From an uncultured Ruminococcus sp. (GTDB lineage: Bacteria; Bacillota; Clostridia; Oscillospirales; CAG-272), in contig URUL01000101.1 of assembly GCA_900551005.1 (NCBI GenBank), forward strand, positions 1-6,354: a DNA stretch of 6,354 nucleotides. The letters are read 5' to 3'. The notes under the pieces were generated by a model. The model made no database searches and was not told where the DNA came from. It saw only the letters and a program-made list of their open reading frames with translations. Positions 1-5,769 of this stretch are shown piece by piece. A program made the translations under genes and the position numbers. The first letter of the stretch is position 1. The number at the start of each line of letters is the position of its first letter.

Positions 1-13
1 GCGGAAGGAGTTC

Positions 14-38
14 AAAAGAGGAAAGCCTTCCTCTTTTT
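14..38 (+). terminator. Intrinsic terminator of a gene upstream of the window
   Basis: A perfect 10-bp stem, AAAAGAGGAA (14-23) against TTCCTCTTTT (28-37), closes an AGCC tetraloop and runs into a T run ending at 38. This is a standard Rho-independent terminator shape. It most likely ends a plus-strand gene lying left of base 1. The A-rich 5' arm means it could also work on the minus strand, where it would follow the other hairpins downstream of the AraC-type gene. Confidence 0.7.
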
Positions 39-47
39 GTCCTTTTC

Positions 48-73
48 GTACTTTTCGGACAGGCGAAAAGTAC
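48..73. repeat. Palindromic repeat unit, copy 1
   Basis: Perfect 10-bp inverted repeat GTACTTTTCG (48-57) / CGAAAAGTAC (64-73) around a GACAGG spacer. It is the first of three tandem units: 49-73 matches 89-113 at 24 of 25 positions. The sequence after the stem is also partly shared between copies 1 and 2 (TAC-N4-TGCTT), so the repeating unit is about 40 bp. As RNA it forms a stable hairpin without a following T run, so it is better described as a repeat than as a terminator. Confidence 0.75.
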
Positions 74-88
74 ATGGTGCTTTTTTGT

Positions 89-113
89 TACTTTTCGGAC
101 AAGCGAAAAGTAC
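89..113. repeat. Palindromic repeat unit, copy 2
   Basis: Inverted repeat TACTTTTCG (89-97) / CGAAAAGTA (104-112) around a GACAAG spacer. It differs from copy 1 by one base in the spacer (G62 versus A102). It begins 40 bp after copy 1 and is followed by the same TAC-N4-TGCTT flank. Confidence 0.75.
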
Positions 114-125
114 CTTATGCTTCAT

Positions 126-149
126 GTACTTTTGCATGACCCAAAGTAC
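126..149. repeat. Palindromic repeat unit, degenerate copy 3
   Basis: GTACTTT (126-132) pairs with AAAGTAC (143-149) around a changed centre, TGCATGACCC. The outer seven bases of each arm match copies 1 and 2, but the CGGACAAGCG core is lost. It starts 38 bp after copy 2. It reads as a decayed member of the same family, with the outer stem kept. Confidence 0.6.
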
Positions 150-176
150 CAATAACACAGAGCATCTATTTTGAGT

Positions 177-236
177 CTGTTTATCGACAAACAGAAAGCT
201 GTCTCAAATGCATGAAAGCATTTGAAACAGCTTTTT
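177..236. terminator. Two-way terminator downstream of the AraC-type gene
   Basis: A long hairpin pairs AAAGCTGT (195-202) with ACAGCTTT (227-234) and TCAAATGC (204-211) with GCATTTGA (218-225). That is 16 base pairs with a single C203/A226 mismatch and an ATGAAA loop. On the plus strand it is followed by CTTTTTATATTT. On the minus strand it lies about 40 bp past the stop codon of the regulator gene and leads into a T-containing stretch. A smaller hairpin, CTGTTT (177-182) / AAACAG (189-194), sits beside it. It most plausibly ends the regulator transcript and insulates it from the left-hand region. Confidence 0.65.
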
Positions 237-276
237 ATATTTGCAAATACATTTTTTGAAAACAGCTTCCCTCTTA

Positions 277-1098
277 TCAAAACACCGTATTCCTGAATTT
301 CAGCGGAGAAAGCCCTTCGCGCGTTTTAAAGTAAGAAATGAAATTTGATTCGCTTGCAAAGCCCGTATGATAGGCAATATCGCAGATACTCATCGAGGTA
401 TTTTTGAGCATCTCTTTCGCATGGCTGAGCCTGATCCTCAGAATATAATCGTATGGCGAGGTGCCGACCTTTTTCTTAAATTGATGCGCGAAATATGATT
501 CACTCATATTCGCTATACGCGAAAGCTCACAGACATCGAGCTTCTCGGCATAATGCTTGCGGATATAGCTCATGGCAGCATCTATCCCTCTCTGTTTTTC
601 TCCTTCTCCTTCATTGGTGAAAAGCGATATCATGAGTCTGTATATCAAAACGGATATCTCTCCGTCCGTAAGCTTTTCGCCGCTTTTCACAAAAGAATAT
701 ATTTCCTTTATCTGCGCGGTTATCGTATCGTTTGATTTTATGATATATCCGCATTTGTCGAAAAGCTCTCTGAAAAATTCACGGGTATTTCCGCCGTCAA
801 TATGCACCCAATATGCCTCGAGCTTATTTTTGGCATAGTAGCAATGCGGCTCATAACAATCGATAAGTGCCGTCTCTCCCGCGCAGGCAGTATATTCCTT
901 CTCTCCCTTGACAAACGAAATATCGCCGTCAACGACAAGCAGCACAAGAATACTTTGAAAATTTTCGCGTTCAACGATATACTGATCGGTACAGAAAAAA
1001 TGACCTGCACTCAGAGGACGGAAAAGCGCCTCGCTTTGCCCCGCCGGATAAAAATAAAGCTTGGATTGTTCAAGTACACCTTTTTGTGTATATGCCAT
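277..1098 (-). CDS. AraC-family transcriptional regulator
   Basis: A 273-residue cytoplasmic DNA-binding protein of the usual two-domain AraC build and size. Residues about 30-100 look like the cupin-type effector-binding domain, including a P-H-x-Y motif at 84-87 (EPHCY) typical of the sugar-sensing subfamily. Residues about 170-270 are the double helix-turn-helix domain. The first HTH is around 187-212 (LSRIANMSESYFAHQFKK) and the second around 237-265, with the family signature IAYHTGFASESNFISYFK, G262 and P265. The ATG at 1098 is preceded by GAGGT (1104-1108) five bases upstream, so the start is well supported. The gene is divergent from the DUF5107-TPR gene, which makes that gene its likely target, with probable autoregulation through the shared 1099-1217 region. 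The ligand cannot be told from sequence; a carbohydrate is the best guess from the subfamily and the partner. Confidence 0.93.
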   Translation of the reverse strand: MAYTQKGVLEQSKLYFYPAGQSEALFRPLSAGHFFCTDQYIVERENFQSILVLLVVDGDISFVKGEKEYTACAGETALIDCYEPHCYYAKNKLEAYWVHIDGGNTREFFRELFDKCGYIIKSNDTITAQIKEIYSFVKSGEKLTDGEISVLIYRLMISLFTNEGEGEKQRGIDAAMSYIRKHYAEKLDVCELSRIANMSESYFAHQFKKKVGTSPYDYILRIRLSHAKEMLKNTSMSICDIAYHTGFASESNFISYFKTREGLSPLKFRNTVF

Positions 1099-1133
1099 GA
1101 TTTACCTCAAAAAAGCAGAATTCCTAAATTTTT

Positions 1134-1159
1134 CAGCCGAAATATTATATAAACCGCTG
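1134..1159. promoter_or_regulatory. Interrupted dyad, candidate operator between the divergent genes
   Basis: CAGCCG (1134-1139) and CCGCTG (1154-1159) form a 6-bp inverted repeat with one mismatch, separated by 14 bases that are all A or T (1140-1153). The element overlaps the predicted start of the regulator transcript. It also covers the -35 position of a possible plus-strand promoter whose -10 would be TATTAT at 1171-1176. That placement would suit autorepression of the regulator and activation of the DUF5107 gene. AraC-family sites are more often direct repeats, so this assignment is inference. Confidence 0.35.
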
Positions 1160-1166
1160 TAGCTTT

Positions 1167-1195
1167 ATTGTATTATCAAAAGTGAAAAAAGTCAA
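1167..1195 (-). promoter_or_regulatory. Sigma-70-type promoter of the AraC-family gene
   Basis: On the minus strand, TTGACT (-35, 1195-1190) and TACAAT (-10, 1172-1167) are separated by exactly 17 bp. Each matches consensus at five of six bases. Transcription would begin near 1160, giving a leader of about 60 nt before the ATG at 1098. The -35 box lies inside the stretch that the farthest-upstream GTG (1182) of the opposite gene would count as coding, which supports a later start for that gene. Confidence 0.65.
1171..1176 (+). promoter_or_regulatory. Possible -10 element for the DUF5107-TPR gene
   Basis: TATTAT at 1171-1176 matches the -10 consensus at five of six bases. The matching -35 position (1148-1153, TATAAA) is poor, at three of six. 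A start near 1183 would give a 35-nt leader containing the ribosome binding site at 1205-1209. A weak -35 next to a candidate operator is what an activator-dependent promoter would show. It overlaps the -10 of the opposing promoter by two bases. Confidence 0.3.
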
Positions 1196-1204
1196 TACCG
1201 ATTC

Positions 1205-1217
1205 GAGGAAAAAACCT
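1205..1217 (+). promoter_or_regulatory. Ribosome binding site that decides the DUF5107-TPR start
   Basis: GAGGA at 1205-1209 lies eight bases before a GTG at 1218. The longer in-frame GTG at 1182 has only TATTATCAAAA before it and no Shine-Dalgarno match. A third in-frame GTG (1233) is also possible but is spaced too far from GAGGA. The 1218 start is therefore preferred. Confidence 0.6.
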
Positions 1218-4200
1218 GTGAATAAAGCAAGAGTGTCGGAACAAACCGTCAAAATTCCGACGTATAAGACGGCTGCACCTGAAAAAAGTCCTCTTTTTAT
1301 AGAAAAACGGGCATATCAGGGAAGCTCCGGCAAGGTATATCCTTTCCCTGTGACAGAAAAAATAAGCGATAAGAAGGAAATATGCGAATATCACGCGCTT
1401 ATTCTGGAAAATGATTATATTTACGTAATGATATTGCCCGAGCTGGGCGGCAGGATACAGCGTGCTTACGACAAGACAAACGGCTATGATTTCGTCTATT
1501 ATAACAGAGTCATCAAGCCTGCGCTCGTGGGATTGGCAGGCCCGTGGATATCGGGAGGTATCGAGTTCAACTGGCCTCAGCACCATCGCCCGTCTACCTT
1601 CTCTCCGGTCGAATATTCTTTCTCCGAAAATGACGATGGCTCTGCGACCGTCTATGTCGGAGAGACGGATAGGATGTACGGAACAAAAGAGATAACAGCG
1701 ATCACACTTTATCCGGACAAGGCATATATAGAAATAACGGGACGTCTCTATAATCCCACGGACATGCCCCAGACCTTTTTGTGGTGGGCAAATCCGGCAG
1801 TTGCCGTAAACGATGATACATATTCCGTTTTCCCGCCCGATGTAAATGCGGTGATGGATCATGGCAAGCGTGCCGTATCAACATTTCCGATAGCTACCGG
1901 CGAATACTATAAATATGATTATTCGGCGGGTGTCGATATATCGCGCTACAAAAATATAAAGGTGCCGACCTCTTATATGGCAGCTCATTCCGATTTCGAC
2001 TTCATAGGAAATTTCGACGAGGGGCGCGATGCCGGTCTGCTTCATATCGCAGACCATCATATCTCGCCCGGAAAAAAGCAGTGGACATGGGGCTGCGGCG
2101 ATTTCGGTAAAACGTGGGACAGGAATCTGACCGATGAGGACGGTCCCTATATCGAGCTGATGACAGGTGTCTTTACCGACAATCAGCCGGACTTCACATG
2201 GCTCAAGCCTCATGAGGAAAAGACGTTCACACAGTATTTCATGCCGTACAAGAGCGTTGGGCGAGTGTCTAATGCGACAAAGGACGCTGTCATCGGGGTC
2301 GACGGCGATACGGTAAAAGTATATGTTACCGCCCCCTATAAAGATCTGAAAATCTCTGTTTCGTCATGCGGCAGTCTTATCTATGAAAAAACACTCGACC
2401 TTTCTCCCGAGAGGGCTTTCTCCGAAAAGATCCGCGGTCTGAAGAATCATAAAATCACGGTCTTTGACGGAGACGGGACGGTCATATGCGAATACAAAGA
2501 GTATATCCCCGAGGATAAGCCTGTTCCCGAGCCCGCCTCGGCGCCGGCAAAGCCTTGTGACATCGCTTCGGCAGAGGAGCTTTTCCTCGCCGGTCAGCAT
2601 ATCGAGCAGTACCGCCATGCGACCTTTTCCCCTGCAGATTACTATCTCGAGGGACTGAGGCGCGATGCCACCGACATACGGCTGAACAATGCCTATGGAC
2701 TTCTGCTCTTCCGTAGCGGCGAAGCGGAAAAGAGCATTCCCTATTTCAAAAAAGCCATCGAAAAGCAAACATGGCGCAATCCGAATCCGTATGACGGAGA
2801 ATGCTTCTTCAATCTCGGTCTTGCGCTTGAATTTACGGGAAAATACGATGAGGCTTATGATGCCTTCTATAAAGCCACATGGAGTGCTGAAACCCAAGGG
2901 ATAGCATTTTATCATCTTGCCTGCATTTCGGCGATCGGCGGAAAATACGGTGAAGCTCTTGATTTCGCGCAAAAAGCGCTTTTGCGCAATCATCATGATA
3001 TGAAGGTGCGCGCGCTGATCATATATCTCATGAAGCGCCTCGGCAAGGATACCGCGGAATTTGCGGCACAGAGCCGTGCCATCGACAGACTGTATATGAG
3101 CGTTCTTTACCAGTCCGAAGGTCGGGAGACCTTCAGAAGGGTAGCGGGCGGAAAGGCGGAAAACTACCTCGTCGCTTCGCTGGAGTTCATGCAGTTCGGC
3201 GCCTATGATGAGGCAATCGATATTCTCGAGATCGGCGGCGATCTTTCCCCGCTTTCGGAATATTATAAGGGCTATGCCCATTATCTGAAAAACGACATCC
3301 GGGCGGCAGTGCTCTGCTTCGAAAAGGCGGAAGCGCTTCTCTGCGATTATTGCTTCCCGAACAAGACAGAGGAAATCAAAATTCTCGAAAAAGCGATTTC
3401 TCTTCTCGGAAGTGCTCCTATGGCAGATTACTATCTTGGAAATCTGCTTTACGATAAAAAGCAATACGATGCGGCGACAGCACACTGGGAAAATGCCGTT
3501 GCTTTGAGGCCCGATATCGCCATTGCACACAGAAATCTTTCCATAGCGTATTTCAATGATCAGCACGATGTCAAAAAGGCACTCGTCTCTATCGAAAAAG
3601 CTTGCAGCCTCGAGCCCGACAACAGCCGATTCATTCTCGAGCGCGATCAGCTTTATGCAAAAGCCGAATGGCCTGTCAAAAGCAGGATCGCCGCCCTCGA
3701 AAAAAATCCGCAGGCAATCGAAGAACGCGATGCGCTTTGTCTCTCCTATATTACATTGCTGAATGCCGACGGCAGAGGCAGAGAAGCCCTTTCTCTCTTG
3801 GAAAAACATATCTTCCATGTATGGGAAGGCGGCGAAGGCAAGGTAGCGGAGCAATACAAAACCGCACTTTTTGCCCTTGCGGAGGACGCATATGATAAAG
3901 GCGATCTTGCGGCTGCCGAAAGCTATGCCCGCAGAACGATCACGTATCCCGAAAATCTCGGCGAAGGGAAACTGCCGAATGTTCCCGATAACCGCGCCTA
4001 TTATATGATAGGAAAATGCCGCGAGGCTATGGGAGATAAGACGGGCGCCGAGGAAAACTATCTTCTTGCAACATCGGGCGATTATATTCCGTCGCCGGTA
4101 AGATATTATAACGACCAGCCGTCAGATTATATATATTATCAAGGGCTTGCTTATTTTGCTCTCGGAGACGTTGACAAGGCGAAAAGATCATTCTATCAGC

Positions 4201-4379
4201 TTGTTGCCTTCGGTACACGTCATATATTCGATAAGGTCGGCTATGACTTCTTCGCGGTATCGCTTCCCGAATTTGAAGTTTACTGCGATGACATACAAAA
4301 GCGGAGTGATGACTATTGCCGTCATCTCCGCGCACTCGGGGAAAAGGGATTGGAATTTATGGAGAATCATACGGCGTAA
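1218..4379 (+). CDS. DUF5107 domain protein with C-terminal TPR array
   Basis: A 1053-residue protein (1065 if read from GTG 1182), with no signal peptide or membrane segment, so probably cytoplasmic. Residues about 10-420 form the DUF5107 domain, which I believe belongs to the galactose-mutarotase-like beta-sandwich group. Recognisable family blocks are LEKRAYQGSSGKVYPFPVTE-like sequence near the N-terminus (here IEKRAYQGSSGKVYPFPVTE), PELGGRIQRAYDKTNGYDFV, PWISGGIEFNWPQHHRP (about 109-125), W289-T-W291-G, and PYIELMTGVFTDNQPDF (about 310-326). A Pro/Ala linker (about 431-445) leads into roughly ten TPR-like helix pairs to the C-terminus, for example LGLALEFTGKYDEAYDAFYK and YYLGNLLYDKKQYDAATAHW. 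This is the usual architecture and length for the family. No reaction is established that I know of; a carbohydrate-active or sugar-binding role is inferred from the fold and the divergent AraC gene. The conserved HH, Trp and Asp/Glu residues in these blocks are candidates for a ligand or active site. Confidence 0.88.
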   Translation: MNKARVSEQTVKIPTYKTAAPEKSPLFIEKRAYQGSSGKVYPFPVTEKISDKKEICEYHALILENDYIYVMILPELGGRIQRAYDKTNGYDFVYYNRVIKPALVGLAGPWISGGIEFNWPQHHRPSTFSPVEYSFSENDDGSATVYVGETDRMYGTKEITAITLYPDKAYIEITGRLYNPTDMPQTFLWWANPAVAVNDDTYSVFPPDVNAVMDHGKRAVSTFPIATGEYYKYDYSAGVDISRYKNIKVPTSYMAAHSDFDFIGNFDEGRDAGLLHIADHHISPGKKQWTWGCGDFGKTWDRNLTDEDGPYIELMTGVFTDNQPDFTWLKPHEEKTFTQYFMPYKSVGRVSNATKDAVIGVDGDTVKVYVTAPYKDLKISVSSCGSLIYEKTLDLSPERAFSEKIRGLKNHKITVFDGDGTVICEYKEYIPEDKPVPEPASAPAKPCDIASAEELFLAGQHIEQYRHATFSPADYYLEGLRRDATDIRLNNAYGLLLFRSGEAEKSIPYFKKAIEKQTWRNPNPYDGECFFNLGLALEFTGKYDEAYDAFYKATWSAETQGIAFYHLACISAIGGKYGEALDFAQKALLRNHHDMKVRALIIYLMKRLGKDTAEFAAQSRAIDRLYMSVLYQSEGRETFRRVAGGKAENYLVASLEFMQFGAYDEAIDILEIGGDLSPLSEYYKGYAHYLKNDIRAAVLCFEKAEALLCDYCFPNKTEEIKILEKAISLLGSAPMADYYLGNLLYDKKQYDAATAHWENAVALRPDIAIAHRNLSIAYFNDQHDVKKALVSIEKACSLEPDNSRFILERDQLYAKAEWPVKSRIAALEKNPQAIEERDALCLSYITLLNADGRGREALSLLEKHIFHVWEGGEGKVAEQYKTALFALAEDAYDKGDLAAAESYARRTITYPENLGEGKLPNVPDNRAYYMIGKCREAMGDKTGAEENYLLATSGDYIPSPVRYYNDQPSDYIYYQGLAYFALGDVDKAKRSFYQLVAFGTRHIFDKVGYDFFAVSLPEFEVYCDDIQKRSDDYCRHLRALGEKGLEFMENHTA

Positions 4380-4381
4380 AA

Positions 4382-4395
4382 CGGTCATATGACCG
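4382..4395. repeat. 14-bp perfect palindrome after the DUF5107-TPR stop codon
   Basis: CGGTCATATGACCG begins two bases after the TAA stop. As RNA it would be a short 5-bp stem with an ATAT loop and no T run, so it is not a convincing terminator. As DNA it is a perfect dyad that a dimeric protein could bind, though no regulator is indicated. Confidence 0.5.
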
Positions 4396-4548
4396 AGAGC
4401 CGAATATCCCAAAAGAGCTTCCCGAAAATTACATATGGTTATAAGCTTTTGCGGATCTATAAAGCGTCGTTTTGAAATATGCCGTCAAGCACGGCATGCT
4501 CAGACAAGGGGGTGTGCGCATTTATACATCTCATGCACAGGCTTATAC

Positions 4549-4588
4549 AAAAGCAGAGCTGTCCGTTCGCTTCGGAGGCTCTGCTTTT
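4549..4588. terminator. Two-way terminator-like inverted repeat
   Basis: AAAAGCAGAGC (4549-4559) and GCTCTGCTTTT (4578-4588) are a perfect 11-bp inverted repeat. The 18-nt loop holds a smaller TCCG/CGGA stem. Each strand ends the stem in TTTT. It is the first good terminator candidate for the DUF5107-TPR transcript, about 170 bp after its stop, and could back up termination of the opposing operon. The loop is longer than in a typical strong terminator. Confidence 0.5.
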
Positions 4589-4636
4589 CATCTGTACGCC
4601 TCCGAAAGTCAGATGCTTTTCGGGGCGCTGCTCTTT

Positions 4637-4676
4637 GCAGGGGCTTTTTGCCGTTTTCTTCTCCAAAAAGCTCTGC
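4637..4676. repeat. Imperfect hairpin in the convergent gap
   Basis: GCAG (4637-4640) pairs with CTGC (4673-4676), and GCTTTTTG (4643-4650) pairs with CAAAAAGC (4664-4671). A small bulge separates the two helices and a 13-nt loop closes the structure. The 3' arm includes GCTCTGC (4670-4676), which could instead pair with GCAGAGC at 4553-4559. It may be part of a larger fold or an accessory terminator. Confidence 0.4.
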
Positions 4677-4692
4677 CGATTTTTCCGCATAT

Positions 4693-4725
4693 AAAAACTT
4701 CCGGGATCTCTCTCGGAAGTTTTTT
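4693..4725. terminator. Terminator of the scaffold/GGGtGRT operon, usable in both directions
   Basis: AAAAACTTCCG (4693-4703) and CGGAAGTTTTT (4714-4724) form a perfect 11-bp stem with a 10-nt loop. On the minus strand it starts about 30 bp after the GGGtGRT stop codon and ends in a run of five T. On the plus strand the stem is followed by TTTTTTG. It is well placed to end the minus-strand operon and to block read-through from the convergent gene. Confidence 0.8.
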
Positions 4726-4753
4726 GTATATCTTGCGGCGCAAAGATCTTTAT

Positions 4754-5752
4754 TTATTTCTGGCTCTCTTCGACAGCAACCGCAACAGCAACGGTCGCAC
4801 CGACCATGGGGTTATTGCCCATACCGATAAGACCCATCATCTCAACATGAGCGGGAACAGAGGAAGAACCGGCAAACTGAGCATCACTGTGCATTCTGCC
4901 CATCGTATCCGTCATACCGTAGCTGGAAGGGCCTGCCGCCATATTGTCGGGATGGAGCGTTCTGCCCGTACCGCCGCCGGATGCAACGGAGAAATACTTC
5001 TTGCCGTTTTCGATGCACCATTTCTTATATGTGCCGGCAACGGGATGCTGGAAACGTGTCGGGTTTGTGGAGTTACCCGTGATGGAAACGCCTACATTCT
5101 CAAGTTTCATGATAGCAACGCCTTCGGGAACGTTATCTGCGCCATAGCACTTGACAGCCGAGCGGGGGCCCTTGGAATAAGGCGTCTCGGAAACGACTTT
5201 AACAGTCTCCGTATAGGGGTCGAATTCCGTCTTTACATAGGTGAAGCCGTTGATTCTCGAAATGATGAAAGCGGCATCCTTACCGAGACCGTTGAGTATA
5301 ACGCGAAGAGGCTTTACGCGAACCTTGTTTGCATTGAGAGCGATCTTGATAGCGCCTTCTGCAGCGGCAAAGGACTCATGTCCTGCGAGGAAGCAGAAGC
5401 ATTCCGTCTCTTCTGAAAGAAGCATTTTTCCGAGATTGCCGTGACCGAGACCGACCTGACGGTTTTCGGCAACGGAGCCGGGGATACAGAAAGCCTGAAG
5501 TCCTATACCGATAGCGGCGGCGGCTTCTGCGGCCTTCTTGCAACCCTTCTTCAGCGCGATAGCAGCGCCTACCGTGTAAGCCCATACAGCGTTTTCAAAG
5601 CAGATAGGCTGAGTTTCTCTTACTATTTTATCACAATCAATACCGGCGGCAAGGGTTATCTCCTTGCATTCCTCGATAGATTTGATACCGTAATTTGCGA
5701 GAACGCCGTTGATTTTATCAACTCTTCTCTCATATCCTTCAAATAATGCCAT
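4754..5752 (-). CDS. GGGtGRT protein, uncharacterised partner of an Fe-S scaffold
   Basis: A 332-residue, full-length member of the family named for its GGGtGRT motif, seen here as GGGTGRT at residues 259-265. It is followed by the highly conserved LHPDNMAAGPSSYGMTDTMG and, near the C-terminus, AHVEMMGLIGMGNNPMVGAT (301-320). Other visible features are a GLGHGNLGKM block (101-110) and nine cysteines (29, 40, 51, 71, 89, 118, 120, 202, 246), including a C-x-C at 118-120. There is no signal peptide or clear membrane helix; the Ala/Val-rich C-terminus (319-327) is short. The biochemical role is not established. Its constant pairing with a NifU-like scaffold, from what I know of the family, suggests Fe-S or other metal-cluster work in anaerobes. 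It starts at ATG 5752 behind a strong GGAGG and lies 14 bp after the scaffold gene, so the two are probably co-translated. Confidence 0.9.
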   Translation of the reverse strand: MALFEGYERRVDKINGVLANYGIKSIEECKEITLAAGIDCDKIVRETQPICFENAVWAYTVGAAIALKKGCKKAAEAAAAIGIGLQAFCIPGSVAENRQVGLGHGNLGKMLLSEETECFCFLAGHESFAAAEGAIKIALNANKVRVKPLRVILNGLGKDAAFIISRINGFTYVKTEFDPYTETVKVVSETPYSKGPRSAVKCYGADNVPEGVAIMKLENVGVSITGNSTNPTRFQHPVAGTYKKWCIENGKKYFSVASGGGTGRTLHPDNMAAGPSSYGMTDTMGRMHSDAQFAGSSSVPAHVEMMGLIGMGNNPMVGATVAVAVAVEESQK

Positions 5753-5757
5753 CTTGC

Positions 5758-5769
5758 TCCGCCTCCTTA
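5758..5769 (-). promoter_or_regulatory. Ribosome binding site overlapping the scaffold stop codon
   Basis: On the minus strand the scaffold stop TAA (5769-5767) runs directly into GGAGG, forming TAAGGAGG, a full match to the anti-Shine-Dalgarno sequence. Nine bases then separate it from the GGGtGRT ATG. This fixes the GGGtGRT start and suggests that ribosomes finishing the scaffold gene feed the next one. Confidence 0.8.

Larger units (their letters stand above)
4380..4753. other. Gene-free, hairpin-rich gap between convergent genes
   Basis: No credible protein gene was seen here. Open frames crossing it have no ribosome binding site and run antisense into the GGGtGRT gene. In order it holds a 14-bp palindrome (4382-4395), a hairpin ATGCCGT/ACGGCAT (4479-4497), a two-way terminator-like inverted repeat (4549-4588), an overlapping alternative stem TTCGGAGGC/GCCTCCGAA (4571-4579/4598-4606), another stem CATCTG/CAGATG (4589-4594/4610-4615), a hairpin at 4637-4676 and a terminator at 4693-4725. 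Termination for both flanking genes accounts for part of this; the rest is unexplained. Confidence 0.6.

Noticed and set aside
48..150. CRISPR-like array
   Set aside because: There are only three units, the stems extend over most of each repeat, the intervals are 12-15 bp and partly similar to one another, and no cas gene is present.
1..174. Plus-strand frame open from the window edge to TGA at 172-174, possibly the end of an upstream gene
   Set aside because: All three forward frames are open here, the frame runs through an intrinsic terminator (14-38), and its content is the translation of palindromic repeats.
177..236. Insertion-sequence end or remnant
   Set aside because: The long inverted repeat is fully explained as a terminator hairpin for the neighbouring gene. 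No transposase fragment or target-site duplication was seen.
1099..1217. Riboswitch or attenuator leader for the DUF5107-TPR gene
   Set aside because: The leader is at most about 35 nt from the candidate start and shows no hairpin-plus-T structure.
2364..3854. 496-residue minus-strand open frame inside the DUF5107-TPR gene
   Set aside because: It is antisense to clear TPR-coding sequence, and its product shows no recognisable domain and an odd Cys/Arg/Phe-rich composition. It is a shadow of codon bias on the other strand.
4472..5416. 314-residue plus-strand open frame from the convergent gap into the GGGtGRT gene
   Set aside because: It has no ribosome binding site, crosses two terminators and runs antisense to a strongly conserved gene. 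The product resembles no known protein.
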